From assembly GCA_964419605.1 (NCBI GenBank), contig CAYQQM010000007.1, positions 23,454 through 87,453 on the forward strand: DNA of 64,000 nt, read 5' to 3'. A program made the position numbers and the translations under genes. The stretch is from JABFXX01 sp964419605 (GTDB lineage: Bacteria; Myxococcota_A; Polyangia; Haliangiales; Haliangiaceae). The notes beneath the pieces were generated by a model. That model had not been told where the DNA came from. It did not search any database and worked only from the letters and a program-made list of their open reading frames with translations. Below, piece by piece: positions 1-8,555 of this stretch. The first letter of the stretch is position 1. The number at the start of each line of letters is the position of its first letter.

Positions 1-876
1 GAGAATCGCAATCGCCATGTTCGTTTCGTTTACGACGCCGGACCCGTCGCCTTCTGCACTGGCGTTGGCGCAAAGCTTTACACCGGCGATTTCACCGGCG
101 ATGGCCGCACCGATTTGCTGTGTCGCACACCGACTGCTTGGGGTTCGACGTTGCGGACCTACGTGGCCCAGCCAACCATCGCGCCGCGTTACCGCCTCGC
201 AGATCCTGCGCACCAACTGCTGGGGACGACGTGGTGCACGCACGCCTCCGCGCAGATGCTAGTGGGCGATTTCAACGGAGACCGGCGAACCGATTTGTTG
301 TGCCACGACAAGGCAAGCGGCGCCAAATGGATCCGGTACACGGATGCGACCGGCCGGATTCCCAGCACGAGCACAGGCGAGTTCTTCACCGACACGCATT
401 GGTGCAGCCATGTGGGAGCCGAATTGTTCACGGGCGATTTCAATCGCGACGCGAAGACCGATCTACTGTGCTTCACCCGTCCGACGGGATACCTCCACGT
501 TCAACTCTCGCGTGGCGGCTCGACGCCGTTCGCTTCCTGGGTCGATTCCGAGTTGTCCGCAACGCTTAACACCGGGTTGACATGCGCAGCCGATGGCGGC
601 TGTGCCGATGGTCAGCGCTGCGAAGCGGGAACGTGTCGCGAGCGGATGTGCACTCGCAGTGGCAAGCTGCTTGTGGGCGATTTCAGCGGCGACAAGGTAA
701 GCGATGTGGTGTGCGAGTATCCGACCGGGCGGACGTTTGGGGTTCGGCCGTTTGCAGGCCTGCCCAGCGCAGGCGACGGCAGGGCGATTCTGCAAAGCAC
801 CGGCGGCTACTTCATCGGTTGGGGCGGAAAGCTTCGGCTGCGAACGCTTCTGGCCAGCAGCCAGAGCTGGAACTGA
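1..876 (+). CDS. VCBS/FG-GAP repeat, Cys-rich protein (5' end missing)
   Basis: The reading frame is open from base 1, so the gene starts upstream of the window; 291 residues are visible. At least four copies of a Ca-binding type repeat are seen, of the form GDFxGDxxTDLLC (for example GDFTGDGRTDLLC and GDFNGDRRTDLLC). Cysteines are spaced regularly, and a Cys-dense insert (CADGQRCEAGTC) lies near residue 205. VCBS/FG-GAP repeats form extracellular beta-propellers, so a surface or secreted role is inferred; no enzymatic residues are recognised. The first internal ATG at 115 would cut through a repeat and is not a credible start. Confidence 0.75.
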   Translation, partial: ENRNRHVRFVYDAGPVAFCTGVGAKLYTGDFTGDGRTDLLCRTPTAWGSTLRTYVAQPTIAPRYRLADPAHQLLGTTWCTHASAQMLVGDFNGDRRTDLLCHDKASGAKWIRYTDATGRIPSTSTGEFFTDTHWCSHVGAELFTGDFNRDAKTDLLCFTRPTGYLHVQLSRGGSTPFASWVDSELSATLNTGLTCAADGGCADGQRCEAGTCRERMCTRSGKLLVGDFSGDKVSDVVCEYPTGRTFGVRPFAGLPSAGDGRAILQSTGGYFIGWGGKLRLRTLLASSQSWN

Positions 877-1065
877 TCGCGCGGGCCTGGGTTTGGTCGA
901 AGCTCACGCAAGCCGAAGTTCACCGATGCTCGGAGCGACCATCAGTCGTGCAAAACCCCGGCCCGAGTGAAATCCGGTCCCTGCATGCCTCGAAAAACGA
1001 AATAGCTTCGCGATCTTACACATACGTTGACGGGGTCGAAACCCGGTGTTACCTGGTAGCTCGTT

Positions 1066-2181
1066 TTGATCGCCGAAGGGAACAAACCCGATTTTCGCGC
1101 CCTGACGCTCGATGGTGCCGAGGCTGTTGCGATCCGACACGGATGGCCCCGGTTTCGCGGCGAGCAGATCTGGCGCTGGGTGCACCAGCACGGGGTGCGC
1201 AGCTTCGATGAAATGTCGAATTTGGGCCGGGAGACGAAACAAACCCTCGCTGATTCATCGGCGCTCGGCGGTCTCGATCTGGCCGAGGTTCAAACCGGAG
1301 CCGATGGAACCCGCAAGTTGCGGTTCGTAACTCACGACGGTCATTCGATCGAAAGCGTGATTATCCCCGATGGCCATAAAACGACGCAGTGCATCTCTTC
1401 GCAGGTTGGCTGCGCGGTGGATTGTCGGTTTTGCGCCACTGCGAAATTGGGCTTGGTGCGCAACCTCGACGCGGGGGAAATCGTGGATCAAGTGTACCTC
1501 GCCCGGCGGCTGCTCGCGCAGACCGATCCGGACCGGCGCATCACCAACATCGTCTATATGGGGATGGGTGAGCCACTGCACAATTACGATAACTTGATCC
1601 AGTCGCTGCGCATTCTCACGCACGATAAAGGCGCCAAGCTGGCGCAACGCCGAGTCACGGTATCGACTTCGGGCCTGGTACCGAAGCTCGAGCGGTTAGG
1701 TCGCGAAACGGTTCGGCCGAACCTCGCCGTGTCGCTGAACGCGCCGAACGATGAACTTCGCGACGAGCTCATGCCCATAAACCGCAAGTGGAACATCGGG
1801 CGGCTGTTGGCGGCGTTAAAGGCGTATCCGCTTGAACAACGGCGTCGGATCACCTTCGAGTACGTGTTGCTCGCAAACGTGAACGACTCGCTACTTCACG
1901 CGGCTCAGCTTGCCAAGTTACTGCGCGGAGTCCGATGTAAACTCAACTTGATTCCGTGGAATCCACATCCGGGCGCGCCGTACGAGCGCCCAACGATGAC
2001 CGCGATCGACGCGTTTCAGGCAGAGTGCAAGCGCCTCGGCGTACCGGCGTACTTGCGGTTGCCGCGCGGCGACGACATCGACGCGGCGTGTGGCCAGCTG
2101 GCCAACCGTTCCAACGCGACGCCCGGCAGTCCGATCGTTCCACTTCGGGTGCGGCGGGCGGGACCGCCCGAAGTCGACTAG
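1066..2181 (+). CDS. rlmN: 23S rRNA (A2503-C2)/tRNA methyltransferase RlmN
   Basis: Radical-SAM enzyme that methylates C2 of A2503 in 23S rRNA and A37 in tRNAs. The 371-residue product has the usual length. It carries the cluster motif C116-x3-C120-x2-C123 (CAVDCRFC), the glycine-rich GMGEP motif, the MPINRKWNI block, and the C-terminal cysteine C342 (DIDAACGQL) that becomes methylated or attacks the intermediate. The start used is TTG; no ATG lies in frame near the N-terminus and no strong ribosome-binding site is visible, so the exact start is uncertain. It stands alone, after the VCBS gene. Confidence 0.95.
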   Translation: MIAEGNKPDFRALTLDGAEAVAIRHGWPRFRGEQIWRWVHQHGVRSFDEMSNLGRETKQTLADSSALGGLDLAEVQTGADGTRKLRFVTHDGHSIESVIIPDGHKTTQCISSQVGCAVDCRFCATAKLGLVRNLDAGEIVDQVYLARRLLAQTDPDRRITNIVYMGMGEPLHNYDNLIQSLRILTHDKGAKLAQRRVTVSTSGLVPKLERLGRETVRPNLAVSLNAPNDELRDELMPINRKWNIGRLLAALKAYPLEQRRRITFEYVLLANVNDSLLHAAQLAKLLRGVRCKLNLIPWNPHPGAPYERPTMTAIDAFQAECKRLGVPAYLRLPRGDDIDAACGQLANRSNATPGSPIVPLRVRRAGPPEVD

Positions 2182-2249
2182 AGGCCCTCGAATGCGTAAA
2201 TTGATCGTTCTCGCAGCCGATCCATCCCGACTCGCTGCCACGAAAATAG

Positions 2250-2440
2250 CTACGCCACGGGCGCCTCCGCAGCGGTGAGGGTGACGTGATAGCCGAGGCG
2301 TTCCAGGCGTTTGACGAGGTTGCGCTTGACCTACCTGACCCAGAGTTTGCCGGCGCTCTCGTTGTTGCCCGGGGCGACGCCAGCCCAGGCAGCAGCGTGC
2401 TGCGGCCTCGATGGGACTAAGCTGCATGGCTTTGTGAAAG
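2250..2440 (-). pseudogene. IS110-family transposase remnant
   Basis: On the minus strand one frame reads HAAAWAGVAPGNNESAGKLW, the hallmark of the C-terminal transposase domain of IS110/IS116/IS902. After a stop codon the same frame continues with LVKRLERLGYHVTLT, like the last residues of such transposases. The segment upstream (CFHKAMQLSP) lies in another frame, so the copy carries a stop and a frameshift, and the N-terminal DEDD domain is absent. Only about 190 bp remain, so it is a dead relic. The rest of 2182-2631 holds no other recognisable gene. Confidence 0.65.
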
Positions 2441-2631
2441 CACATGGTCGCCAAAGATGGTCAAGATACGGGAGCGGACGTGTGACGAGCACCGCCGTCG
2501 CTCGAGGCATCGAGGGAAGGCCAGAAGAAGCGCTCGTAGCTACCGGAGCAGGCTCGCCGCCAGTGTCCTACAAAAATAGATAAGTATGGTAGCTATGGTC
2601 AAAATGTCCCACCTGGGGGACGATATCCGGC

Positions 2632-3528
2632 ATGGACCTTAACGAGCTGGTCGTCTTCGTGCGTGTCGTGCAGGCGGGCAGTATTCGCGGGGCGGCCGAG
2701 CTGATCGGGATGCCGAAGTCGACAGTGAGTCGGAAGTTGATCGAGCTCGAGGAGCGGCTCGATTCGCGCTTGCTTCAGCGCACGACGCGAAAACTCGGTC
2801 TCACCGATGTCGGCCGCATGTTCTATGAGCACGGCGTTCGCATTGTATCCGAGGTGGAGAACGCCGAGCACGCAGTGCGAAGCCAGCACGAGGCTCCGCG
2901 CGGCCTGTTGCGGGTTACCACGCCGCTGAATCTCGCGGTCCTTGGACCCATCATCAGCGACTACTTGAGGCGCTATCCCGAGGTGCGGCTGGAGCTATCC
3001 GCCAACGCGCGCGTGGTCGATCTCATCGAGGAGCGCTTCGACGTAGGAATTCGCATCGGCCGGCTCGAGGACTCGTCGCTGATCGCCAAGCCCGTGGCCA
3101 CCGTTGAATGGATCCTCGCCGCTGCTCCGGCGTACCTGAAGCGGCGCGGCCGCGTTCGGTCACCAGCCGACTTGAACAAGCACGACTGCCTGCTGTTCGG
3201 CAGCAGCGCCAAACTCATGTTGACGCGCGATGGGACAGTGCAGAGCATATCGATAACCCCTAAGCTGCTCGTCACCGACATGGATGTGTTGCAAACGGCG
3301 CTCAACGCCGGACTTGGCATCGCGGTCATACCGGCTTTTTTGTGCGAGAAGGCGATCCGCGCGCGCCGTCTCGAGCGTGTGCTTCCCAAGTGGAGCCCTC
3401 CATCCACGCCAATCCAGATCGTCTATCCGAGCACGCGGCATCTTTCGCCGACGGTGCGCAGTTTCATCGATCACGTGCAGGCGCGATTGGCGGGTATCAC
3501 GCAGGGTGGTTGTCCACCCATCGCGTGA
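2632..3528 (+). CDS. LysR-type transcriptional regulator
   Basis: Typical 298-residue LTTR. The N-terminal winged HTH spans about residues 1-60 (MDLNELVVFVRVVQAGSI at the start, STVSRKLIELEERL as recognition helix). The linker contains LLQRTTRKLGLTDVG, and the substrate-binding domain covers about 90-290. It resembles the subgroup often found beside short-chain reductases and dioxygenases. The dioxygenase (minus strand) and reductase genes follow downstream and may be its targets; this is inferred from position only. An upstream tract 2600-2631 separates it from the IS remnant. Confidence 0.9.
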   Translation: MDLNELVVFVRVVQAGSIRGAAELIGMPKSTVSRKLIELEERLDSRLLQRTTRKLGLTDVGRMFYEHGVRIVSEVENAEHAVRSQHEAPRGLLRVTTPLNLAVLGPIISDYLRRYPEVRLELSANARVVDLIEERFDVGIRIGRLEDSSLIAKPVATVEWILAAAPAYLKRRGRVRSPADLNKHDCLLFGSSAKLMLTRDGTVQSISITPKLLVTDMDVLQTALNAGLGIAVIPAFLCEKAIRARRLERVLPKWSPPSTPIQIVYPSTRHLSPTVRSFIDHVQARLAGITQGGCPPIA

Positions 3529-3716
3529 GCGGTGGAGAGGCAATCGGATACCAACGCCCAAGATGCTACTGCAAATCAGCCAGAAATCCCTCGGGAAAGC
3601 CGACGAAGTCGGTCATCTGATTCCTCGTTGGGAAGGTATTGCGCGTGAAGGGCGATAACACACGAGTTCGTGTCGATCGCGAGTTGCGAGTTTGATCGGT
3701 GATGCATGGGCTCGGC

Positions 3717-4511
3717 TCAACCGAAGTGGTAGCCGACCTGCTGGGGCCCGAGGAACGACCCCTGCCACGTCAATACACCGATGTCATCGCCGGCTGCGCC
3801 CGCGACGACGATCAGCGGGATGAGGTGATCTTCGCGCGGTTGACATTGCCGCGCGAATGGCGCCGACGCCCAGTCCAGGAGCTTCTCGTTCCGATCGTTG
3901 GCCGGCTTTGTGACCGCGTCGGTCAGCCAGGCGTTGAACGCCACGGACCGCTCCACGTATGCGGGCGTAAATCCACGCATGTTGTGAAAGCTGTCACCAC
4001 TGCCAACGATGAACACGCCTTCCTCTCGTAGCGGCGCAAGCGCGCGCCCTATGCGTAAATGTTCCGCAGCGTCGAGGCCGGCCTTGAGCGAGAGCTGCAC
4101 AACGGGGACATCCTTGGGGTACGCGATCTTGAGCGGAACGAAGGTACCGTGGTCGAAACCTCGCGTCGGATCTTCGGCGGTCTCGAATCCAGCCCGTCCC
4201 AACAGCGTCCGAATGCGCGCCGCGAGTGCCGGATCTCCCGGCGCGGGCCAGGTGATTTTGTAGGCGTCGGGAGGAAACCCTCCATAATCGTAGAGCATCG
4301 GCGGATTCGGCGAGGACATCACGGTTGGCACTCGAGTTTCCCAGTGCGCGGATACCGCGAGGACCGCTTTGGGCGCCTCGCCAGAAAGGCGGCGAAGCGA
4401 GCGCCAGTACGAGACGAATGCCTCGACCTCCCCGGGGGACAATCCCATTTCGACATGGCCGACCGGCCCGCCGGCGTGAGGAACAAAGGCGGTTGGCATT
4501 CTATTCGACAT
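3717..4511 (-). CDS. DODA-type extradiol ring-cleavage dioxygenase (LigB family)
   Basis: Family of 4,5-DOPA/extradiol dioxygenases (YgiD-like) that open catechol rings with a His-bound metal. From ATG 4511 the protein has 264 residues, the normal size. Ligand and catalytic motifs are visible: FVPHAGG, SAHWE, FDHGTFVPL, SFHNMRGF and DHLIPL. The start is set by an AGGAGAA ribosome-binding site 7 nt upstream. The same frame runs further up to ATG 4628 and would add 39 residues containing a twin-arginine-like stretch (TRRVALALAGSGAAVLAV), so a longer exported form cannot be excluded. The gene is divergent from the reductase at 4799; the 287-bp gap should hold both promoters. Confidence 0.85.
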   Translation of the reverse strand: MSNRMPTAFVPHAGGPVGHVEMGLSPGEVEAFVSYWRSLRRLSGEAPKAVLAVSAHWETRVPTVMSSPNPPMLYDYGGFPPDAYKITWPAPGDPALAARIRTLLGRAGFETAEDPTRGFDHGTFVPLKIAYPKDVPVVQLSLKAGLDAAEHLRIGRALAPLREEGVFIVGSGDSFHNMRGFTPAYVERSVAFNAWLTDAVTKPANDRNEKLLDWASAPFARQCQPREDHLIPLIVVAGAAGDDIGVLTWQGSFLGPQQVGYHFG

Positions 4512-4798
4512 AACGCGTTCTCCTGATCGATGTTTCCCTGCCGTCCGAACCGCAAGCACCGCCGCTCCAGATCCCGCCAGAGCGAGCGCCACACGTCGCG
4601 TGACTCCATTTCTCGTCTTTATCGCCATGGCGCGTCTGCATGCTCCACGAAATCGCGGCGCCGTTGTTCGAGAATAGCAGCAATGCCCGGTGGGAGGGCC
4701 AGCGGCTCGCCAGGCATGGTTCTTGGCATCGAAGGCAAGTTGTGCGACACCTTGTTGCGCGCGTACTTCCCAACATCGCAGTGCGCGCACCGGGCCGC

Positions 4799-5518
4799 AT
4801 GCAGAGTTCTCGGATAGCGATCGTTCTTGGCGCGTCAGGGTCGGTTGGTACCGGGCTCGTCAAACAGTTGATTGCCAACCGCTTGTGGAAGGTCGTGACG
4901 CTGGTGCGTCGGTCTCAACCGGAGCAGGTCGCCATGGCGCGTGACGCAGGCATTGAGTTCCATGAAGTGCTGTTGCCCGAAATGGGTCGCGAACAGCTGG
5001 AGAATGCTACTGCCGAGGCGGCTGGCTCGCAAACTGGGGTCGTTGCTGCATTCAGCGTGTTGGGTATTGGGGCGGGGACAGCAAAGCTGAGTATCGACGA
5101 ACATCGCGCTATCGACGTCCACCTAAACGCGGCGTTTGCTCGCGGGCTGATGAAGTCGAAAAAAGTTCATCACCTCGCGTTCATGTCGGCGGCAGGTGCC
5201 AACCCGACTGCGGCAACCTCCGGTTCCGGAGCCGCAGGAATGGCGCGCTACAGCCGGGTGAAAGGGGAGGCCGAAGAGGCCGTGAAAGCGAGTGGCTTAC
5301 CGGTCGTGAGCATCTTTCGACCTTCCATGATCATTGGCTCTCAGCACACCCCGTGGCTTCTCGAAAAATTGCTCCCCATATTTTCTTTCATCACGCCTGG
5401 CAAGTTCAAATCGATCACGGTGGAGCAAATCGCCAAGGCCATGATCGCTACGTCGCTGAACCCGCCTAGCGCATCCGCCGTTTATCACTACCCTGAGATG
5501 AAGGCCCTAAGTTCATAA
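4799..5518 (+). CDS. Atypical SDR, NAD(P)H-binding protein (TIP30/HTATIP2-like)
   Basis: A 239-residue Rossmann protein. The nucleotide-binding glycine motif GASGSVG lies at about residues 10-16, followed by a basic LVRR that suggests NADPH. A YSRVK segment in the C-terminal half fits the YxxxK of short-chain dehydrogenases. A conserved FRPSMIIG stretch is typical of the NAD(P)H-binding/TIP30 group. Substrate unknown. ATG 4799 was chosen because it places the glycine motif at the N-terminus; the open frame extends upstream to 4640 without family-like sequence. It may work with the divergent dioxygenase in aromatic or quinone metabolism (inference). Confidence 0.8.
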   Translation: MQSSRIAIVLGASGSVGTGLVKQLIANRLWKVVTLVRRSQPEQVAMARDAGIEFHEVLLPEMGREQLENATAEAAGSQTGVVAAFSVLGIGAGTAKLSIDEHRAIDVHLNAAFARGLMKSKKVHHLAFMSAAGANPTAATSGSGAAGMARYSRVKGEAEEAVKASGLPVVSIFRPSMIIGSQHTPWLLEKLLPIFSFITPGKFKSITVEQIAKAMIATSLNPPSASAVYHYPEMKALSS

Positions 5519-5618
5519 TCCGTATCGCCCAGCAAGCGCTCGATACAGATCTCAATCCCGCTCGTCGCCTTGATTCACAAGCGAATGGTAGTCGTTAGGG
5601 ACAGGGCGTTACGTTCCG

Positions 5619-5658
5619 TTGACGCAGGGGCGTTCTTGCGCTATCGTATTCTAACGAT
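5619..5658 (+). promoter_or_regulatory. arsR promoter with overlapping operator
   Basis: A -35 TTGACG (5619-5624), 17-bp spacer and -10 TATCGT (5642-5647) place the transcript start close to the arsR ATG at 5657. No ribosome-binding site is visible, so a leaderless transcript is likely. The inverted repeat ATCGTATTCTAACGAT (5643-5658) overlaps the -10 and the start codon. The same palindrome recurs before acr3, supporting autoregulation by ArsR. Confidence 0.6.
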
Positions 5659-6004
5659 GACATTGCCTTCGGCGATATCCTCTGGCTGCTGCCCGCCCGC
5701 GAAGCAGCAGCCTGACCTTCGACCGGTCGAGGGTGAAGAGGCGGATGAAGAGCTAGCCTCGCTTTCGAAGGCGCTCGCACATCCCGCGCGGGTGAAGATC
5801 CTCAGAATGTTGAGCCAAAAGAACAGCTGCATTTGTGGCGATATCGTCGATGAACTGCCTCTCGCACAATCGACTGTGTCTCAACATCTCAAGGTCCTAA
5901 AAGACGCTGGGCTGATCCGCGGCGACGTGGACGGGGCTCGCATTTGCTATTGCCTCGAGCCTCAAATGCTGCGCCGCCTTCGCGCACTTGTAGGCGGGCT
6001 TTAG
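5657..6004 (+). CDS. arsR: ArsR-family arsenite-responsive repressor
   Basis: A 115-residue winged-helix repressor that leaves DNA when As(III) or Sb(III) binds. The HTH core reads LSKALAHPARVKILRML and LPLAQSTVSQHLKVLKDAGLI. Candidate ligands are C11/C12 near the N-terminus (SGCCPP), C58 and C60 (SCIC) and C97/C99. The SCICGD block just before the recognition helix is typical of a large ArsR group found with acr3 genes. ATG 5657 is preferred because upstream in-frame codons overlap the promoter. First gene of the arsenic operon. Confidence 0.92.
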   Translation: MTLPSAISSGCCPPAKQQPDLRPVEGEEADEELASLSKALAHPARVKILRMLSQKNSCICGDIVDELPLAQSTVSQHLKVLKDAGLIRGDVDGARICYCLEPQMLRRLRALVGGL

Positions 6005-6023
6005 CAAGAGTGTTATGGCTATA

Positions 6024-6041
6024 TATCGTAATATGACGATA
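6024..6041 (+). promoter_or_regulatory. Second ArsR operator, before acr3
   Basis: TATCGTAATATGACGATA is an inverted repeat with 6-bp arms and 6-bp spacer. It matches the operator at 5643-5658 (shared form ATCGTAWTMTRACGAT) in arm sequence and spacing. It lies in the 102-bp gap between arsR and acr3 within an AT-rich -10-like tract (TATATAT), so acr3 probably has its own ArsR-controlled promoter. A GGAGGAGAAGG ribosome-binding site follows at 6088-6098. Confidence 0.65.
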
Positions 6042-6106
6042 AATCCCTGTGCAAGGAGCTAGCTTTTGAATCGATGTCCTAGTGAACGGAGGAGAAGGCG
6101 GTTTCT

Positions 6107-7225
6107 ATGATCAAGCACTTCAACGCCGGCTTGCTTGGCAGGCTCTCGTTTCTTGATCGTTACTTGACGTTGTGGATCTTTGCTGCAATGGCGTTGGGCG
6201 TCGCGATTGGATTCGCCGCGCCCAATCTAACGACTGTGCTCAGCCGCATGAGCGTCGGCGCGACATCGATCCCAATCGCAATCGGTCTCGTGCTGATGAT
6301 GTATCCGCCGCTGGCCAAGGTTCGGTACGAGGAGATGGGGAGGGTGTTTCGCAACGGGCGCGTGCTCGCATTATCGCTGGTACAAAACTGGATCATCGGA
6401 CCGCTGCTCATGTTCGGATTGGCCCTCGTATTTTTGCGCGACCAGCCCGGTTACATGCTGGGCCTAATTCTCATCGGCCTTGCTCGTTGTATTGCGATGG
6501 TCATTGTATGGAACGACCTTGCGAAGGGCGATTCCGAGTACTGCGCGGGGCTCGTCGCGTTTAACTCGATCTTCCAGGTCCTGTTTTTCTCGGTATACGC
6601 GTACGTCTTCGCTACGCTTCTGCCGGACTGGCTTGGGTTCGAGGGCGCTCGCGTAGATATTTCGATTGCCGAGGTCGGGAAGAGCGTTGCCATTTATCTT
6701 GGTATTCCGTTTGCTGGTGGATTTATTACTCGACGCGTGCTTGTGGGCGCCAAGGGACGCGATTGGTACGAGCGGCGTTTTGTTCCGCGCATCAGTCCCA
6801 TCACGCTACTATCACTGTTGTTTACGATCGTGGTGATGTTTTCGCTCAAGGGCGAGGCCATCGTTCGGCTCCCACTCGACGCGCTTCGCATCGCAGTACC
6901 GCTGTTGATCTACTTCGTTGTGATGTTCGGGATCTCGCTGTTTATGAGTAAGCGAATCGGTGCCAACTATAAGCAGTCCGCGACACTCGCTTTCACCGCT
7001 GCTTCAAACAACTTCGAGCTCGCCATCGCAGTTGCCATTGCGAGTTTTGGTATTCACAGCGACGCGGCATTCGCCGCTGTGATCGGCCCGCTCGTCGAAG
7101 TACCCGTTCTTATTGGTCTCGTGAACGTGGCGCTCTGGGCGCAACGCCGTTGGTTCTCCGAAACAGAGCTAGCCGCCCCATGTCCGACGTGCGCGGCAGA
7201 CATTCCTATAGAGTCGAAAGTTTGA
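6107..7225 (+). CDS. acr3: ACR3-family arsenite efflux permease
   Basis: Inner-membrane As(III)/H+ antiporter of 372 residues with about ten hydrophobic segments. Family signatures seen are QNWIIGPLLMFGLA, GLARCIAMVIVWN with the essential cysteine at C128, NSIFQVLFFSVYAY, and the SNNFELAIAVA motif with its conserved glutamate near residue 305. The C-terminus ends in a short CPTCAAD tail. Strong ribosome-binding site. The stop lies 3 nt before arsC, so arsenite made by ArsC can be expelled by the co-transcribed pump. Confidence 0.95.
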   Translation: MIKHFNAGLLGRLSFLDRYLTLWIFAAMALGVAIGFAAPNLTTVLSRMSVGATSIPIAIGLVLMMYPPLAKVRYEEMGRVFRNGRVLALSLVQNWIIGPLLMFGLALVFLRDQPGYMLGLILIGLARCIAMVIVWNDLAKGDSEYCAGLVAFNSIFQVLFFSVYAYVFATLLPDWLGFEGARVDISIAEVGKSVAIYLGIPFAGGFITRRVLVGAKGRDWYERRFVPRISPITLLSLLFTIVVMFSLKGEAIVRLPLDALRIAVPLLIYFVVMFGISLFMSKRIGANYKQSATLAFTAASNNFELAIAVAIASFGIHSDAAFAAVIGPLVEVPVLIGLVNVALWAQRRWFSETELAAPCPTCAADIPIESKV

Positions 7226-7228
7226 GCC

Positions 7229-7660
7229 ATGATCAGCGAATCGAAGCACATCCTGTTTCTATGCGTTGCCAATTCTGCCCGGAGCCAGATGGCTGAAGGG
7301 CTCGCCCGGATGATGTTCGGAGAGCGTCGGCCCGTGATGAGCGCCGGCAGCGACCCTTCAACGGTGAATCCCTATGCAGTCGAGGTGATGCGCGAATTGG
7401 GCGTAGATCTATCGACGCACCATTCGAAGTCGGTGCACGCGATCGATCCGGCAACGATTGGAACAGTGATTACGCTTTGTGCGGAGGAGGTTTGCCCCGT
7501 ATTTCTCGGGGAGGCTCGGCGCTTGCACTGGCCGATTCCAGATCCCGCGAGTAAGGATCCTGCGATATCGCGCAACGAGATGCTGATCCGGTTCCGGGCC
7601 GCACGCGACACACTTCGCGGGCTACTTGCGCGGTTCGCCGCCGAGGAGGGACTTGGCTGA
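7229..7660 (+). CDS. arsC: Arsenate reductase, LMW-phosphatase (thioredoxin-coupled) type
   Basis: Reduces arsenate to arsenite. The 143-residue protein has the P-loop C12-VANSA-R18 (CX5R) following ILFLCVANSARSQMAE, the resolving cysteine pair C84 and C89 (TLCAEEVCP), and the general acid in IPDPA (D105). These are features of the Bacillus/Staphylococcus-type ArsC that passes electrons to thioredoxin, not the glutaredoxin type. Starts 4 nt after the acr3 stop; clearly co-transcribed. Confidence 0.93.
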   Translation: MISESKHILFLCVANSARSQMAEGLARMMFGERRPVMSAGSDPSTVNPYAVEVMRELGVDLSTHHSKSVHAIDPATIGTVITLCAEEVCPVFLGEARRLHWPIPDPASKDPAISRNEMLIRFRAARDTLRGLLARFAAEEGLG

Positions 7661-7721
7661 GGGTCGTATGGGTGCGTCTTTTCGGCGAGGTCTTCGTCTT
7701 TATCCGTAGGAGGTAACGAAC

Positions 7722-8555
7722 ATGAACGCACAGACCAACGACTCGATTAGGGCGGCAGTACGCGATCAATACGGAAACATCGCTCGGTCCAGTTCCCGCG
7801 ATAGCTGCTCACCGGGTTGCTGCGGCCCTGGTGCCAGCGCAAGCCTCAATCTTGGGTACTCACCGGACGACCTCGCCGCAGTACCTGAGGGCGCCAACAT
7901 GGGGCTCGGCTGTGGCAACCCGCACGCGATTGCTGCGCTTAAGGCCGGCGAGATTGTGCTGGATCTCGGCGCTGGCGCAGGCTTCGATTGCTTCCTCGCT
8001 GCCAGGCAGGTTGGGCCGAGCGGGCGCGTTATCGGAGTTGACATGACACCGGAGATGGTGGCCACAGCACGAGCGAATGCGGGCAAATTCGAGGCAACCA
8101 ACGTAGAGTTTCGCGTTGGAGAGATCGAGCATCTACCGGTTGCGGATGGAACGATCGACGCCATTCTGTCGAATTGCGTGATCAATCTAAGCCCCGACAA
8201 AGCGGCGGTGTTTCACGAGGCGTTCCGAGTCCTAAAGCCAGGAGGGCGCCTCGCAATTTCCGACGTGGTGAAAGTTCAGTCGCTTCCCAAGGCGCTGGAG
8301 GACAACGTTGCAGCGCTGACGGGATGTGTCTCGGGCTCGGCAACCGTGGAAACCATCCAGGTGCTGCTCCGCGAGGCAGGGTTTGAGCGAATCTCCGTCG
8401 ATGTGATCGCGGAAAGTCGCGAGTTCATCCGCGACTGGATCCCCGGGTCTGGCGTTGAGAACTACGTTGCGTCGGCGAGAATTACTGCAGTAAAGCCTGG
8501 CCGGAGTTCATCGTGTTGCGGACCTTCCTGTTGCGCCTCCGGAGAGTCGCCGTGA
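7722..8555 (+). CDS. arsM: Arsenite S-adenosylmethionine methyltransferase ArsM
   Basis: Methylates As(III) in steps to volatile or less toxic species. The 277-residue protein has the SAM motif DLGAGAGFD (81-89), GVDMTPEM, and the three conserved As-binding cysteines C64 (GLGCGNP), C152 (NCVINLSPDK) and C202 (GCVSG). Extra cysteine clusters flank the enzyme: CSPGCCGPG near the N-terminus and SSCCGPSCC at the C-terminus; the latter probably binds metalloid. Start fixed by AGGAGGT 8 nt upstream. Its stop overlaps the next start (TGATG). Confidence 0.94.
   Translation: MNAQTNDSIRAAVRDQYGNIARSSSRDSCSPGCCGPGASASLNLGYSPDDLAAVPEGANMGLGCGNPHAIAALKAGEIVLDLGAGAGFDCFLAARQVGPSGRVIGVDMTPEMVATARANAGKFEATNVEFRVGEIEHLPVADGTIDAILSNCVINLSPDKAAVFHEAFRVLKPGGRLAISDVVKVQSLPKALEDNVAALTGCVSGSATVETIQVLLREAGFERISVDVIAESREFIRDWIPGSGVENYVASARITAVKPGRSSSCCGPSCCASGESP

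Noticed and set aside
3651..3675. ACACGAGTTCGTGT palindrome considered as terminator between LysR and the dioxygenase gene
   Set aside because: Loop of only 2 nt and no T-run on either side.
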